This document shows, piece after piece, positions 51,997 to 61,148 of a DNA stretch of 64,000 bases. A model generated the notes under the pieces. The model saw only the letters and a list, made by a program, of their open reading frames with translations. It ran no database searches and was not told the origin of the DNA. A program made the position numbers and the translations under genes. Position 1 is the first letter of the stretch; each line of letters begins with the position of its first letter. This DNA is from Terricaulis silvestris. GTDB taxonomy: Bacteria > Pseudomonadota > Alphaproteobacteria > Caulobacterales > Aquidulcibacteraceae. The stretch lies in NCBI RefSeq assembly GCF_009792355.1, contig NZ_CP047045.1:62001-126000 (forward strand), in the 5' to 3' direction.

Positions 51997-53570
51997 GAAG
52001 GCTCGCGGAGTTTGAAACGCTGCAGCTTGCCGGTGTGTGTCTTCGGCAGCTCAGCGACGAATTGGATCGCGCGTGGGTATTTGTAGGGCGCGATGGTTGC
52101 CTTGACGTGATCCTGCAGAGCGCGCTCGTCGGCGCTTACGCCGGGTTTGAGCACGACAAACGCTTTGACGATCTGCCCGCGCTGTTCATCCGGCGCGCCG
52201 ATCACGGCGCATTCGGCGACGGCGTCGTGGGTGAGCAGTGCATTCTCTACTTCCGGTGCCCCGATATTGTAGCCGGACGAGATGATCATGTCGTCGGCGC
52301 GCGAGACGTACCAGAAATAGCCGTCGGCATCGCGGCGATAGATGTCGCCGGTGACGTTCCAGCCGTTGGCGACATAGTTCTTCTGCCGCTCGTCCGCGAG
52401 ATAGCGGCAACCCGTTGGCCCGCGGATGGCGAGGCGGCCTTCGCCTTCGCCATCAAACGGCTCGTCGCTGTCGCTGAGCAGCGTCGCTTCGTAGCCGGGC
52501 ACAGCCTTGCCGGTGGCGCCGGGGCGAATGTCGTCGGCGCGTGCGGAGACGAAAATGTGAATCATCTCGGTCGAGCCGATGCCGTCGATGATGCGGATGC
52601 CCGTGCGCTCGAACCATTGGTCCGATGTGGCGCGCGGCAGATGCTCACCGGCGGAGACGCAGGTGTGGAGCGAGGCGAGCTTCGCCATGTCCTGCTTCAT
52701 CAGCGCGCGATAGCCGGTGGGGGAGGTGAAGAGCGTTGTGGCTTTGTGCTGCGCGATGGTGTCGGCGAGAACGTCGAAGCCGGGCTTGTCGCAGATCACC
52801 GTTGCGGCTCCGGCGCTTGCCGGGAAAATTACGCCGGCGCCGAGTCCAAACGTGAACGCCAACGGCGGCGTACCGATGAATATGTCGGCGGGCTTTGGTT
52901 GCAACACATGGCGCGAGAAGGTTTCGGCCATTGCCGCGATATCGCGATGGAAGTGAACACACCCCTTTGGCGTGCCGGTTGTGCCGGAGGTGAAGGCGAT
53001 GAGCGCGGGATCGTCGGCGGCGGTTGGGACCGCGTGAAAATCGTTAGGCGCATTCGCCATGCGCCGCTCTAAGTCATCGGTGGAGATGATGTGCTTCAAC
53101 GGCGGCGCATCGGCGCGCGCTTGCTCAAGCTCCGTGGCGCGATGCGAGTCCACAATGGCGTGGGAGATCTGCGCCTTGTTGAGGATCAGGGCGAGTTCGT
53201 GAGGACGCAGCATGGGCATCGTGCCGACAGCGACTCCGCCCGCGCGAAACACGCCCCACCAAACGGCGATCGACAATCGGGTGTTGGAAGAGTGGATGAG
53301 GACGCGGTTGCCGGGGACGAGCCCGTACTCGTGCATCAACACATGGGCTATGCGAGACGCTTCTCGCAAAAGCATCTCGTAGGTGAGCGTGGCCGATGAA
53401 AACAGCACCGCGTTTCTGGCGCCGTGGCCGCTGGCGATCGCCGCGTCGAGGATGCTGCTCGCGTTGTAGCGCGACGGAAATTGCAACTCCGGCAGTGTAA
53501 ACCTGAACTCCGGCCATTGATCTCGGGGCGGGAGATTGTCGCGGACGAAAGTATCGACGTGCACGCTCAT
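51993..53570 (-). CDS. 2-aminobenzoate-CoA ligase (benzoate-CoA ligase family)
   Basis: 525 residues. The AMP-forming P-loop is IAFTSGTTGTPKGCVHFH near residue 190. IDGIGSTEMIHIFVS and VTGDIYRRDADGYFWYVSR are the adenylate and hinge regions, and the catalytic Lys is in KTHTGKLQRFKL. The benzoate/2-aminobenzoate-CoA ligase group has this exact organisation. It would activate anthranilate to its CoA ester at the expense of ATP, giving the substrate of the FAD-enzyme encoded at the head of this operon. Exact aromatic acid not proven by sequence alone. Confidence 0.9.
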   Translation of the reverse strand: MSVHVDTFVRDNLPPRDQWPEFRFTLPELQFPSRYNASSILDAAIASGHGARNAVLFSSATLTYEMLLREASRIAHVLMHEYGLVPGNRVLIHSSNTRLSIAVWWGVFRAGGVAVGTMPMLRPHELALILNKAQISHAIVDSHRATELEQARADAPPLKHIISTDDLERRMANAPNDFHAVPTAADDPALIAFTSGTTGTPKGCVHFHRDIAAMAETFSRHVLQPKPADIFIGTPPLAFTFGLGAGVIFPASAGAATVICDKPGFDVLADTIAQHKATTLFTSPTGYRALMKQDMAKLASLHTCVSAGEHLPRATSDQWFERTGIRIIDGIGSTEMIHIFVSARADDIRPGATGKAVPGYEATLLSDSDEPFDGEGEGRLAIRGPTGCRYLADERQKNYVANGWNVTGDIYRRDADGYFWYVSRADDMIISSGYNIGAPEVENALLTHDAVAECAVIGAPDEQRGQIVKAFVVLKPGVSADERALQDHVKATIAPYKYPRAIQFVAELPKTHTGKLQRFKLREPS

Positions 53571-53571
53571 C

Positions 53572-54390
53572 TCAGTCGCCCCCGAACACCGGTTTCTGCT
53601 TCGATGCGAAGGCGACGTAGGCGCGCTCGAAGTCCTTCGTTTGCATGCAGATGGCTTGCGCCTGGGCTTCAGCTTCGAGCGCCTGCTCGAGGCTCATACT
53701 CCATTCCATGTTGAGCTGGTTTTTGGTCATGGAGTGCGCAAAAGCGGGGCCATTGGCGAGATCGCGCGCGAAAGCTTGTGCTTCGGTGAGCGGCGTTTCG
53801 GTGAGCTTATTGAAGAAGCCCCACGCAGCGCCTTCCTCGGCGCTCATGGAGCGGCCGGTGTAGAGCAGCTCACTCGCGCGGCCGTGGCCAATGATACGCG
53901 GCAGGATTGCGCACGCGCCCATATCGCAGCCAGCGAGGCCGACGCGCGTGAACAGGAACGCGGTCTTGGCATTTGCCGAGGCATAGCGGATGTCGCTCGC
54001 CATCGCGAGAATGGCGCCGGCGCCGGCGCAGACGCCTTCGACGGCGGCGACGATCGGCTGCGGGCTGGCGCGCATGGCTTTGACGGCGTCGCCGGTCATG
54101 CGGGTAAAGCGCATCAGCTCCGGCATGGTCATCTTGGTCAGCGGCGCGATGATGTCGTGCACGTCGCCGCCCGAGCAGAAATTGGCGCCTGCGCCGGTGA
54201 TGACGATGGCGCGGCAATCGTCGGCGTAGCTCAGGCGGCGGAAGAGATCGCGAAGTTCGGCGTAGCTTTCGAACGTCAGCGGATTTTTGCGTTCGGGACG
54301 ATTGAGTGTAACGGTTCCGACGCGATCCTCGACGCTCCAGAGGAAATGCTCGGCGCGGTAATCGGCGCTCTTCCAGGCATCGTTGATCAC
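53572..54390 (-). CDS. Enoyl-CoA hydratase/isomerase family protein
   Basis: 272 residues of the crotonase fold. The CoA-anchoring loops [15 protein letters not shown] (oxyanion hole, first half) and [20 protein letters not shown] (second half) are both visible. [20 protein letters not shown] follows. In the 2-aminobenzoyl-CoA operon it should add water to, or open, a cyclic enoyl-CoA formed after ring reduction. Position between the CoA ligase (1 base away) and the MarR gene (4-base overlap) supports this. An isomerase or ring hydrolase activity is the alternative. Confidence 0.9.
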   Translation of the reverse strand: MINDAWKSADYRAEHFLWSVEDRVGTVTLNRPERKNPLTFESYAELRDLFRRLSYADDCRAIVITGAGANFCSGGDVHDIIAPLTKMTMPELMRFTRMTGDAVKAMRASPQPIVAAVEGVCAGAGAILAMASDIRYASANAKTAFLFTRVGLAGCDMGACAILPRIIGHGRASELLYTGRSMSAEEGAAWGFFNKLTETPLTEAQAFARDLANGPAFAHSMTKNQLNMEWSMSLEQALEAEAQAQAICMQTKDFERAYVAFASKQKPVFGGD

Positions 54391-54845
54391 GGCGCCGCTC
54401 CCTTTGTCAGCTTGCGGCGGATGGACGATTTGGCGCCGTCCAGCAGCCGCGTCAGCGCTTGTTTGTCGGTTTGCGTGAGTTCGCCCAACAGCGAATCGAC
54501 GCGCGCTGCGTGCGCTTTGGCCATTTGCTTAAATACGCTTTCGCCGCGTTTGGTCAATCGCACGCGCTGGATGCGGCGGTCGCTCTTGTCCGCCTCGGTT
54601 TCGATCAGGCCGTCTTCGTTCAAGCGCGTTCGCAATTGCGTGACGTTGCCGTTGGACACGAGTAGGTATTGCGACACCTCGCCCAGTGTGAGCGCGCCAT
54701 GTCGGTCGAGTGCGGAGAGAAAATCGAAGCGCGCAATGGTGCTGTCGAAGCGCGCGCGGAAGAGGGCGTCGACTTCGCGCTCGATCAGCCGGCTCGTGGT
54801 CAGCAACCGAAGCGAGAGCCGGACGGTGTCGCGCGCGTCGGCCAT
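54387..54845 (-). CDS. MarR-family regulator of the aminobenzoate operon
   Basis: 152 residues. Winged-helix DNA-binding domain: [20 protein letters not shown] (recognition helix) then [20 protein letters not shown] and [17 protein letters not shown] as wing. MarR proteins often bind the aromatic or aryl-CoA compound of their own pathway and repress until it is present. Being third in the operon it should be autoregulated; no palindrome is obvious at the operon promoter. Overlaps both neighbouring genes. Confidence 0.92.
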   Translation of the reverse strand: MADARDTVRLSLRLLTTSRLIEREVDALFRARFDSTIARFDFLSALDRHGALTLGEVSQYLLVSNGNVTQLRTRLNEDGLIETEADKSDRRIQRVRLTKRGESVFKQMAKAHAARVDSLLGELTQTDKQALTRLLDGAKSSIRRKLTKGAAP

Positions 54846-55597
54846 CAGATTTCGCCGCCCGACATCGGAATTGCAGCGCCATTGGTGGCCGCCGCTCCGT
54901 CACTGCAGAGCCAGGCAATGGCGCTCGCGACTTCGTCGGCGGTGATCAACCGGCCTTGCGGGTTGCCGGCGTAGAGCGAGGCGCGCGCTTCGTCGCCGCT
55001 GAGCTTGGTTTTCGCCGCGATGTTCTCAACGGCGCGCGTGACGATATCGGTTTCGACATAGCCGGGGCAGATGGCGTTGACGGTGACGCCGTGCTTGGCG
55101 GCTTCTTTTGCCAATGCGCGCGTCATGCCGACCATGCCGTGTTTGGAGGCGCAGTAGGCGGCGATGTACGCGCTGCCCATCAAGCCGGCGATCGAGGCGA
55201 CGTTGACGATACGGCCCCACTTGGCGTCGTACATATCCGGCAAAGCTGCGCGCGTGCAGAGGAATGCGCCGGTTAGATTGATTGCCAGCACTTCGTTCCA
55301 GGCCGCGAGCGATGTTTTGTGCAGTGGCGCCGATGGCGTGATTCCGGCATTGTTGATGAGAATGTCGATGGCGCCGTAGCGGTCGCGCGCCTGGGCGAAG
55401 GCAGCTGTGACGGATGCTTCGTCGGCGACGTCGCAGACGACGCCTTGCGCGTCCTCAAATGCTTCCGCCGCGCCTTGCACGCGTGCGCCGTCGCGTCCGA
55501 CCAGCGTGAGCCGCACGCCAGTTTTTGCCGCGAGGGCGCGCGCCGTTGCCAACCCGATGCCGGTGCCGCCGCCGGTGATGAAAGCGTGTTTGGTCAT
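54845..55597 (-). CDS. SDR-family 3-hydroxyacyl-CoA dehydrogenase-like
   Basis: 250 residues from the ATG at 55597, which is preceded by GGAG. The cofactor loop [16 protein letters not shown] and [15 protein letters not shown], the catalytic Ser in [13 protein letters not shown] and Tyr-x3-Lys in [10 protein letters not shown] are complete. The group contains 3-hydroxybutyrate and 3-hydroxyacyl-CoA dehydrogenases. In this operon it should oxidise the hydroxyacyl-CoA made by the hydratase. Overlaps the FAD-enzyme gene by ATGA and the MarR gene by one base. Confidence 0.9.
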   Translation of the reverse strand: MTKHAFITGGGTGIGLATARALAAKTGVRLTLVGRDGARVQGAAEAFEDAQGVVCDVADEASVTAAFAQARDRYGAIDILINNAGITPSAPLHKTSLAAWNEVLAINLTGAFLCTRAALPDMYDAKWGRIVNVASIAGLMGSAYIAAYCASKHGMVGMTRALAKEAAKHGVTVNAICPGYVETDIVTRAVENIAAKTKLSGDEARASLYAGNPQGRLITADEVASAIAWLCSDGAAATNGAAIPMSGGEI

Positions 55598-57936
55598 GCT
55601 TGCTCCGCGGCTTTGCGTGCGAGATTGCGCTGCATTTGCTGCTGGCCGGGCCGATACTGCTTTGGGCCAGCGAGGCCAGCATAGCCCAGCTCCGCGGCGG
55701 CGCGCAGCGACCAGTTCGGATCCATCAGGTGCGGTCGCGCCAGTGCGCACAGATCGGCGCGGCCGGCGGCGAGGATCGAGTTGACGTGATCGGGCTCAAA
55801 GATGTTGCCAACGGCCATCGTCTTCACCCGCGCTTCGTTGCGAATGCGGTCGCAGAATGGCGTTTGGAACATGCGGCCGTAAACGGGACGTGCGAGTGGC
55901 GTGGTTTGGCCGGCGGAAACGTCGATCAGATCGGCGCCGGCGTTGGCGAAGGCCTGTGCGATGGCGACGGAATCTTGGGTGCTCAAGCCCTCATCGTGCC
56001 AATCGGTGGCGGAGATGCGGACGCTCATCGGCTTGTGCTTCGGCCAAGCGGCGCGCATCGCTTCGAACACTTCAAGTGGGAAGCGCAGTCGGTTTTCAAC
56101 GCTGCCGCCATACGCGTCGGCGCGTTGGTTGCTGATCGGCGTGAGGAACGAAGAGAGCAGATAGCCGTGGCCGCAATGCAGTTCTAGCATGTCGAAGCCG
56201 GCTTCCTCGCCCAAGAGTGTGGCGCGGACGAAATCGGCTTTGACTCGCTCCATGTCGGCGCGCGTCATCTCGCGCGGGGTGGCGTTGCGATCCGACCAGA
56301 CGATGGCCGAGGGGCCGATGATTTCCCAATTGCCCTCAGTCAGCGGCTGATCGGCGAAATCCTCTTCCCACGGCACGCGGGTCGAGCCCTTGCGGCCGGC
56401 GTGCGCGAGTTGCAGCGCGAATTTTGCGTTGGTGTGCGTGTGCACGTAATCGACGATGCGCTTCCAGGCCGCGACGTGCGCGGGCTTGTACATGCCAGCG
56501 CATCCGGGCGTGATCCGTGCGTCTGCGGAGACATCGGTCATTTCGCTGAAAATGAGCCCGGCGCCGCCGCCGGCGCGGGCGCCGTAGTGCACAAGGTGGA
56601 AGTCGTTCACTTCGCCGTCGACGGCGGAGTACATGCACATCGGCGAAACAACCACGCGGTTGGCGATCTCCATCTCGCGGAGTTTTAGAGGGACGAACAT
56701 TGGGGGAGTTGGAGCGCGCGCCTTCAGGCGCGCATCGGTGCTAGCCGCTGCGTCGTTGGCGCCAGGCGGGCCTGAAGGCCCGCGCTCGGCGGCGCCAGCG
56801 AACCAAGATTCCACGCGATTGAGGAAACCGTTATCGCGCAAGCGCAGGTTCTCGTGGCTGACACGCTGGCTGCGGGTGAGCAGGGAATATGCGAACTGCA
56901 GCGGTTGTAGATTGGCGTAACGATCGATGTTCTCGAACCACTCAGTTGAGTTACGCGCGGCGTTCTGGAGCTTCAGCACCTCGACTTGCCGTTCGGCGTG
57001 GTACTCGGCCAGCGCTTCCGCGAGCGGCTTTCCGCTGTGCAGCACTTGCGCCAGCTTAATCGCATCTTCGATCGCGAGCTTGGTGCCGGAGCCGATCGAG
57101 AAGTGCGCCGTGTGGGCGGCGTCGCCCATCAGGATCAGGTTTCCCTTGTGCCACGTTTCGCAGACGATGCGCGGGAAGTTGAGCCAGGCTGAGCCGCGCA
57201 AATGCTTGGCGTTGGTGTCGAGCGTGGCGCCGTCGAGGTATTTGGCGAAGAGCTTCTCTGCCGCGCGGCAGGTTTCGTCTTGGCTCATCGCGTCGAAGCC
57301 GAAGCTGCGCCAGGTGGCTTCGCTGCATTCGACGATGAAGGTGGAGGCGCCATCGTCGAACTTGTAGGCGTGGGCCCAAATCCAGCTGTGTTCGGTTTGC
57401 TCGAAGGCGAAGGTGAACGCGTCGAACGCCTTGTTGGCGCCGAGCCAGATGTATTTGTTGGGGCGGATGTCGATGTCGACGCCGAAGTGTTCGGTGTCTG
57501 CGGAACGCAGCTTTGAGTTGGCGCCGTCGCAAGCGAGGACAAGATCGTAGGCGGCGAACAGCTCCGGCGAAGGCTCGACCTCGGTTTTGAACTCAAGCCG
57601 CACGCCGAGTTGGCGGGCGCGGTCTTGTAAGATGTTCAGGAGACGCTTGCGGCCAATGCCGACGAAGCCGTGGCCGGAGGAGGTGATAGTTTGACCGTGG
57701 ATGTGGACGTCGATGTCGTCCCAATGCGCGAAGTCGGCTTCAATTTCGTCGGCGCTTTTGGGATCGTTGGAGCGGAGGTTCTCCATGGTCTGATCGGAGA
57801 ACACGACGCCCCAGCCGAAGGTGTCGCCAGGATCATTGCGTTCGAACACGGTGATATCATGCCGCGGGTCGCGCAGCTTCATGGAGATCGCGAAGACGAG
57901 GCCGGCGGGACCGCCGCCGACGCAGGCTATGCGCAT
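55594..57936 (-). CDS. 2-aminobenzoyl-CoA (or salicylyl-CoA) monooxygenase/reductase, two-domain
   Basis: 780 residues. Residues 1-380 are a PHBH-type FAD monooxygenase ([13 protein letters not shown] at the start, [20 protein letters not shown] near 285). Residues about 412-770 are an Old Yellow Enzyme-type reductase ([34 protein letters not shown] with the catalytic His pair). This fusion is the hallmark of the aerobic 2-aminobenzoyl-CoA pathway: it oxygenates and then reduces the ring. The linker at residues 384-409 is coded by a palindromic repeat (56712-56787). First gene of the operon, with a near-leaderless promoter directly before it. Confidence 0.93.
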   Translation of the reverse strand: MRIACVGGGPAGLVFAISMKLRDPRHDITVFERNDPGDTFGWGVVFSDQTMENLRSNDPKSADEIEADFAHWDDIDVHIHGQTITSSGHGFVGIGRKRLLNILQDRARQLGVRLEFKTEVEPSPELFAAYDLVLACDGANSKLRSADTEHFGVDIDIRPNKYIWLGANKAFDAFTFAFEQTEHSWIWAHAYKFDDGASTFIVECSEATWRSFGFDAMSQDETCRAAEKLFAKYLDGATLDTNAKHLRGSAWLNFPRIVCETWHKGNLILMGDAAHTAHFSIGSGTKLAIEDAIKLAQVLHSGKPLAEALAEYHAERQVEVLKLQNAARNSTEWFENIDRYANLQPLQFAYSLLTRSQRVSHENLRLRDNGFLNRVESWFAGAAERGPSGPPGANDAAASTDARLKARAPTPPMFVPLKLREMEIANRVVVSPMCMYSAVDGEVNDFHLVHYGARAGGGAGLIFSEMTDVSADARITPGCAGMYKPAHVAAWKRIVDYVHTHTNAKFALQLAHAGRKGSTRVPWEEDFADQPLTEGNWEIIGPSAIVWSDRNATPREMTRADMERVKADFVRATLLGEEAGFDMLELHCGHGYLLSSFLTPISNQRADAYGGSVENRLRFPLEVFEAMRAAWPKHKPMSVRISATDWHDEGLSTQDSVAIAQAFANAGADLIDVSAGQTTPLARPVYGRMFQTPFCDRIRNEARVKTMAVGNIFEPDHVNSILAAGRADLCALARPHLMDPNWSLRAAAELGYAGLAGPKQYRPGQQQMQRNLARKAAEQA
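56712..56787. repeat. In-frame GGAGCGCG-family palindrome inside the monooxygenase/reductase gene
   Basis: GAGCGCGCGCCTTCAGGCGC (start of a 22-base arm, 56712-56733) and the inverted arm ending CCTGAAGGCCCGCGCTC (56766-56787) pair at 20 of 22 bases. It encodes the linker between the two enzyme domains without breaking the frame. The arms match the intergenic element at 57977-58049, just upstream of this gene. Confidence 0.85.
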
Positions 57937-57943
57937 GAGTTAG

Positions 57944-57972
57944 TTTATATATGAAGTATCGATGCGAGACAA
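57944..57972 (-). promoter_or_regulatory. Promoter of the aminobenzoyl-CoA operon, near-leaderless
   Basis: On the minus strand TTGTCT (57967-57972), exactly 17 bases, then TATAAA (57944-57949). Only 7 bases remain to the ATG at 57936, with no Shine-Dalgarno, so the transcript should start at or within a few bases of the start codon. The -35 lies 4 bases from the palindrome at 57977. Pattern read by eye. Confidence 0.6.
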
Positions 57973-57976
57973 GCCG

Positions 57977-58049
57977 AAAGGAGCGCGGGTCTTCAGACCC
58001 GCATTTTCCCGTAGCCTGACTAGGCGGGTCCGAAGACCCGCGCTCCTTT
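57977..58049. repeat. GGAGCGCG-family palindrome between the operon and the RND pump
   Basis: AAAGGAGCGCGGGTCTTCAG and the rest of a 26-base left arm (57977-58002) pair with GCGGGTCCGAAGACCCGCGC and the end CTCCTTT (58024-58049). Plus-strand T-rich DNA (GTTTTACTC) follows, so it may stop transcription as well. Same family as 56712-56787 and 10712-10760. Confidence 0.85.
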
Positions 58050-58052
58050 GTT

Positions 58053-61000
58053 TTACTCCGCTGGCGTGCGGACCGGATCGTCGGCGTCCGGGATGTGCGG
58101 CTTGGGCAGGAAGCCCTGCACCCAGCGTTCGAGCCGGTCGATCAGCACGAACATGGCGGGCACGAACACCAGCGAGAGCAGGGTGGAGAGCATCAGCCCG
58201 CCGATCACGGCGGCGCCCATGCCTTGACGCAATGTACCGTCGACGCCCCAGCCCAAAGCGGCCGGCAACATGCCGCCCGACATCGCGAAAGTCGTCATGA
58301 TGATCGGCCGTGCGCGTTGCATGCCGGCTTCCATCAGTGCGGCGTTGCGGCTCATGCCGTGGTGCATGCGCTCGACCGCGAAATCGACCAGCAGGATGGA
58401 GTTCTTCGTCACCAAGCCCATCAGCATCAGCAGGCCGATGAAGGCGAACAGCGACAGCGGCTGGTTGGCGATGATGAGCCCCAAGAACGCGCCGCCGATC
58501 GAAAGCGGTAACGCCGTCATGATGGTGATGGGCTGGAAGAAGTCGCGGAACAGCAGCACCAGCACGATGTAGATGAGGATGACGCCCCATAGCATCGCGC
58601 TGCCGAAGCTCGCGGTCATTTCCGCGAAGTCTTCGGTTTGTCCGGCGGACGCGAGGCGCGCACCGGGCTGGTTCTGCGCCTCGGGCAGATTGGTGACAGC
58701 GGACTGCGCGGTAGAGAGCTCCACGCCGGGCACGACGTTGGCGCCGACGGTGACAGCGCGCTCGCGGTCGCGCCGCTCGATGGCGGCTTCGCCCAACGAG
58801 AACTGAACGTCGGCGACAGCGTCGAGGCGTACTGGTTCGCCGAGCTGCGATTGCACCGGCAAAGAGCGCAATGCGTCGAGATCGGAGCGGCGGTCGGGCC
58901 GGAGCGTGACACGGATCGGAATCTGGCGATCGGCTAGATCGTAACGCGGCAGAAATTGCTCCGCGTCGCCGCTTGTTGCGATGCGGATGGCGGACGCAAG
59001 CGCGGAGGCCGAAACACCGAGGCGCGCCATGTCTTCCTGACGCGGGCGAATTTGCAGTTCCGGCCGACGCAGAGCGGAGGTCGAACGAACGTCGGTCAGC
59101 TGCGGCAGACGGCCCATTGCGGCGGCGAGACGGTCGGCGGCCGCGTTCACGGCGGCCGGATCTTGGCCGACGAACTGCACGGTGATGTCGGAGCCGGAAG
59201 ACCCGCCCTGATCCTGCACGAATGCGGCGCGGTAATCAGGAAACTCAGAAAGCACCGGACGCAGCACTTGCTGGATCGCGTAGGCGGACTTGTTGCGATC
59301 GCCGCGATCAACCAGCGAGATGAACATGTCGGCGTTCGGCGCCGAGCCGTCGGAGCCGTTCATGGCGGTGAACACGCCTTCGACTTCCGGGGTCTGGCGA
59401 ATGCGTGCGCTCATTTGCTGCAGCACGCGATCGGCTTGCAGCACGGGTGTGCCCGGTGGAATCTCGACGCGCGCCTGGATCACACCGGCGTCGAATCGCG
59501 GAATGACGACGGCGGGAATGACGCCGACAATCAGCAGTACGAGCGGCACGATGAAGACGCCAAGCCCGACGCCGATGGTCTTCCATGGATTGCGGATCGA
59601 CCAGCTTAGCGTGTCGCGATAGGCGTGCGTCAGCACACCCGGCTTGGCTTCGTGGTCGTGCGCTTTGTTGGTGAGAAAGAAGGCAGACATCATCGGCGTG
59701 ATCAAACGCGCGACAATGAGCGAGAAAAGCGCCGCGAAGGCGACGGTCAGCCCGAACTCCCTGAAGAAGACGCCCATGCCGCCTTCCATGAAGCTCACCG
59801 GCACGAACACCGCGATGATCGCCCCTGTGGTGGCGACGACGGCGAGGCCGATTTCGTCGGCGGCTTCGAGCGCTGCCGGGTAGGCGCCTTTGCCCATCCG
59901 CATGTGCCTGACGATGTTCTCGATCTCGACGATGGCGTCATCGACCAAGACCCCGGTCACCAACGCGAGCGCGATCAGCGTCACCATGTTCAAGGTGAAG
60001 CCCAGCACTTCGATGGCGGCGAAGGTCGGGAAGATTGAGAGCGGAATGGCGGCGGCGGCGATCAGCGTTGCGCGCCAATCGCGTAGGATCAGGAACACGA
60101 CCAAGCACGCCAGCAGCGCGCCTTCGATCAAAGCGTGGATCGAGCTTTCGTGCATGCCGCGGATGAATTCCACGGTGGAGAAGATTTCGCGAACTTCGAT
60201 TTCCGGACGCTGGCGTTCAATCTCTCGCAGCCGCTCGTCCATGCGGTCGAACACTTGCACTTCGCTGGCGCCGCGCGAGCGCAGGATGGCGAATCCGACG
60301 ACAGGCTGGCCGTTGTACCGCGACACCGAGTTCATATCGCTGGCGGCGTCGGTAATTGTGCCGAGATCGCCCAAACGAACAGTGCGGCCGTCCGCGGCGG
60401 AGATGCGCAGATCATTGAGCTGGGCGATGGTTTCCGCGCCACCGAGCGCGCGAATGGACTGCGCCTGGCCGCTGATCTGGGCTTGACCGCCTGGCAAATC
60501 GACGTTCATGGCGCGCAGTTGATCGTTCACCGCGTCGGCTGAAACGCCGTAGGCCAGCATGCGCGCGGGATCGAGTTCGACGCGGATTTCGCGATCGACG
60601 CCGCCGGTGCGCTGAATGCCGCTGACGCCCGGAACCGCGAGCAATTCACGCTGCAGATCATTGTCGATGAACCAGGAGATATCCTGCGGCGACATGCCTT
60701 CGCCGACGACAGCGTAGTAGCCGATCGGTTGGCTCGCCGCGTCAAGCCGCGTGATCACGGGTTCGCTGATGTCGGCGGGCAGTTCGGATCGAATGCGGTT
60801 GATCGCGTCGCGCGCGTCCTCGACGGCGCGGCCGAGATCGCCGTCGCTCTCCATCTCGACAACGGTGTTGGAAAAGCCAGGCGAGATCGTCGAGGTGACG
60901 CGCTTTACCCCTTCGACCGACGTCAGCGCGCTTTCGATGCGCTGCGTGATCTGGGTTTCCATTTCCTCTGGCGCGGCGCCGGCTTGGCCGACGCCGACCG

Positions 61001-61142
61001 TGAAGCCGCCGAAGTCGACGTTCGGCAGTTGGTTGATCGGCAGCCGGCCGTACGCAGTCCAGCCCGCGAACACGAGTGCCAGAATGAGCAGGATCGGCGG
61101 GATCGGATTGCGGATCGCGCCGGCCGAGATGTTCCAAGCCAT
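58053..61142 (-). CDS. RND multidrug efflux permease
   Basis: 1029 residues, the usual HAE/AcrB size. Twelve helices with two large periplasmic loops. The proton-relay Asp pair is in TGVLVDDAIVEIENIVRHM (TM4). The second half repeats the N-terminal pattern, and the C-terminus LMGLVTKNSILLVDFAVERM is also characteristic. It pumps hydrophobic compounds out using proton influx, in a complex with the adaptor (upstream, 6 bases away) and the NodT channel (divergent). Substrates unknown. Confidence 0.96.
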   Translation of the reverse strand: MAWNISAGAIRNPIPPILLILALVFAGWTAYGRLPINQLPNVDFGGFTVGVGQAGAAPEEMETQITQRIESALTSVEGVKRVTSTISPGFSNTVVEMESDGDLGRAVEDARDAINRIRSELPADISEPVITRLDAASQPIGYYAVVGEGMSPQDISWFIDNDLQRELLAVPGVSGIQRTGGVDREIRVELDPARMLAYGVSADAVNDQLRAMNVDLPGGQAQISGQAQSIRALGGAETIAQLNDLRISAADGRTVRLGDLGTITDAASDMNSVSRYNGQPVVGFAILRSRGASEVQVFDRMDERLREIERQRPEIEVREIFSTVEFIRGMHESSIHALIEGALLACLVVFLILRDWRATLIAAAAIPLSIFPTFAAIEVLGFTLNMVTLIALALVTGVLVDDAIVEIENIVRHMRMGKGAYPAALEAADEIGLAVVATTGAIIAVFVPVSFMEGGMGVFFREFGLTVAFAALFSLIVARLITPMMSAFFLTNKAHDHEAKPGVLTHAYRDTLSWSIRNPWKTIGVGLGVFIVPLVLLIVGVIPAVVIPRFDAGVIQARVEIPPGTPVLQADRVLQQMSARIRQTPEVEGVFTAMNGSDGSAPNADMFISLVDRGDRNKSAYAIQQVLRPVLSEFPDYRAAFVQDQGGSSGSDITVQFVGQDPAAVNAAADRLAAAMGRLPQLTDVRSTSALRRPELQIRPRQEDMARLGVSASALASAIRIATSGDAEQFLPRYDLADRQIPIRVTLRPDRRSDLDALRSLPVQSQLGEPVRLDAVADVQFSLGEAAIERRDRERAVTVGANVVPGVELSTAQSAVTNLPEAQNQPGARLASAGQTEDFAEMTASFGSAMLWGVILIYIVLVLLFRDFFQPITIMTALPLSIGGAFLGLIIANQPLSLFAFIGLLMLMGLVTKNSILLVDFAVERMHHGMSRNAALMEAGMQRARPIIMTTFAMSGGMLPAALGWGVDGTLRQGMGAAVIGGLMLSTLLSLVFVPAMFVLIDRLERWVQGFLPKPHIPDADDPVRTPAE

Positions 61143-61148
61143 GACGGA

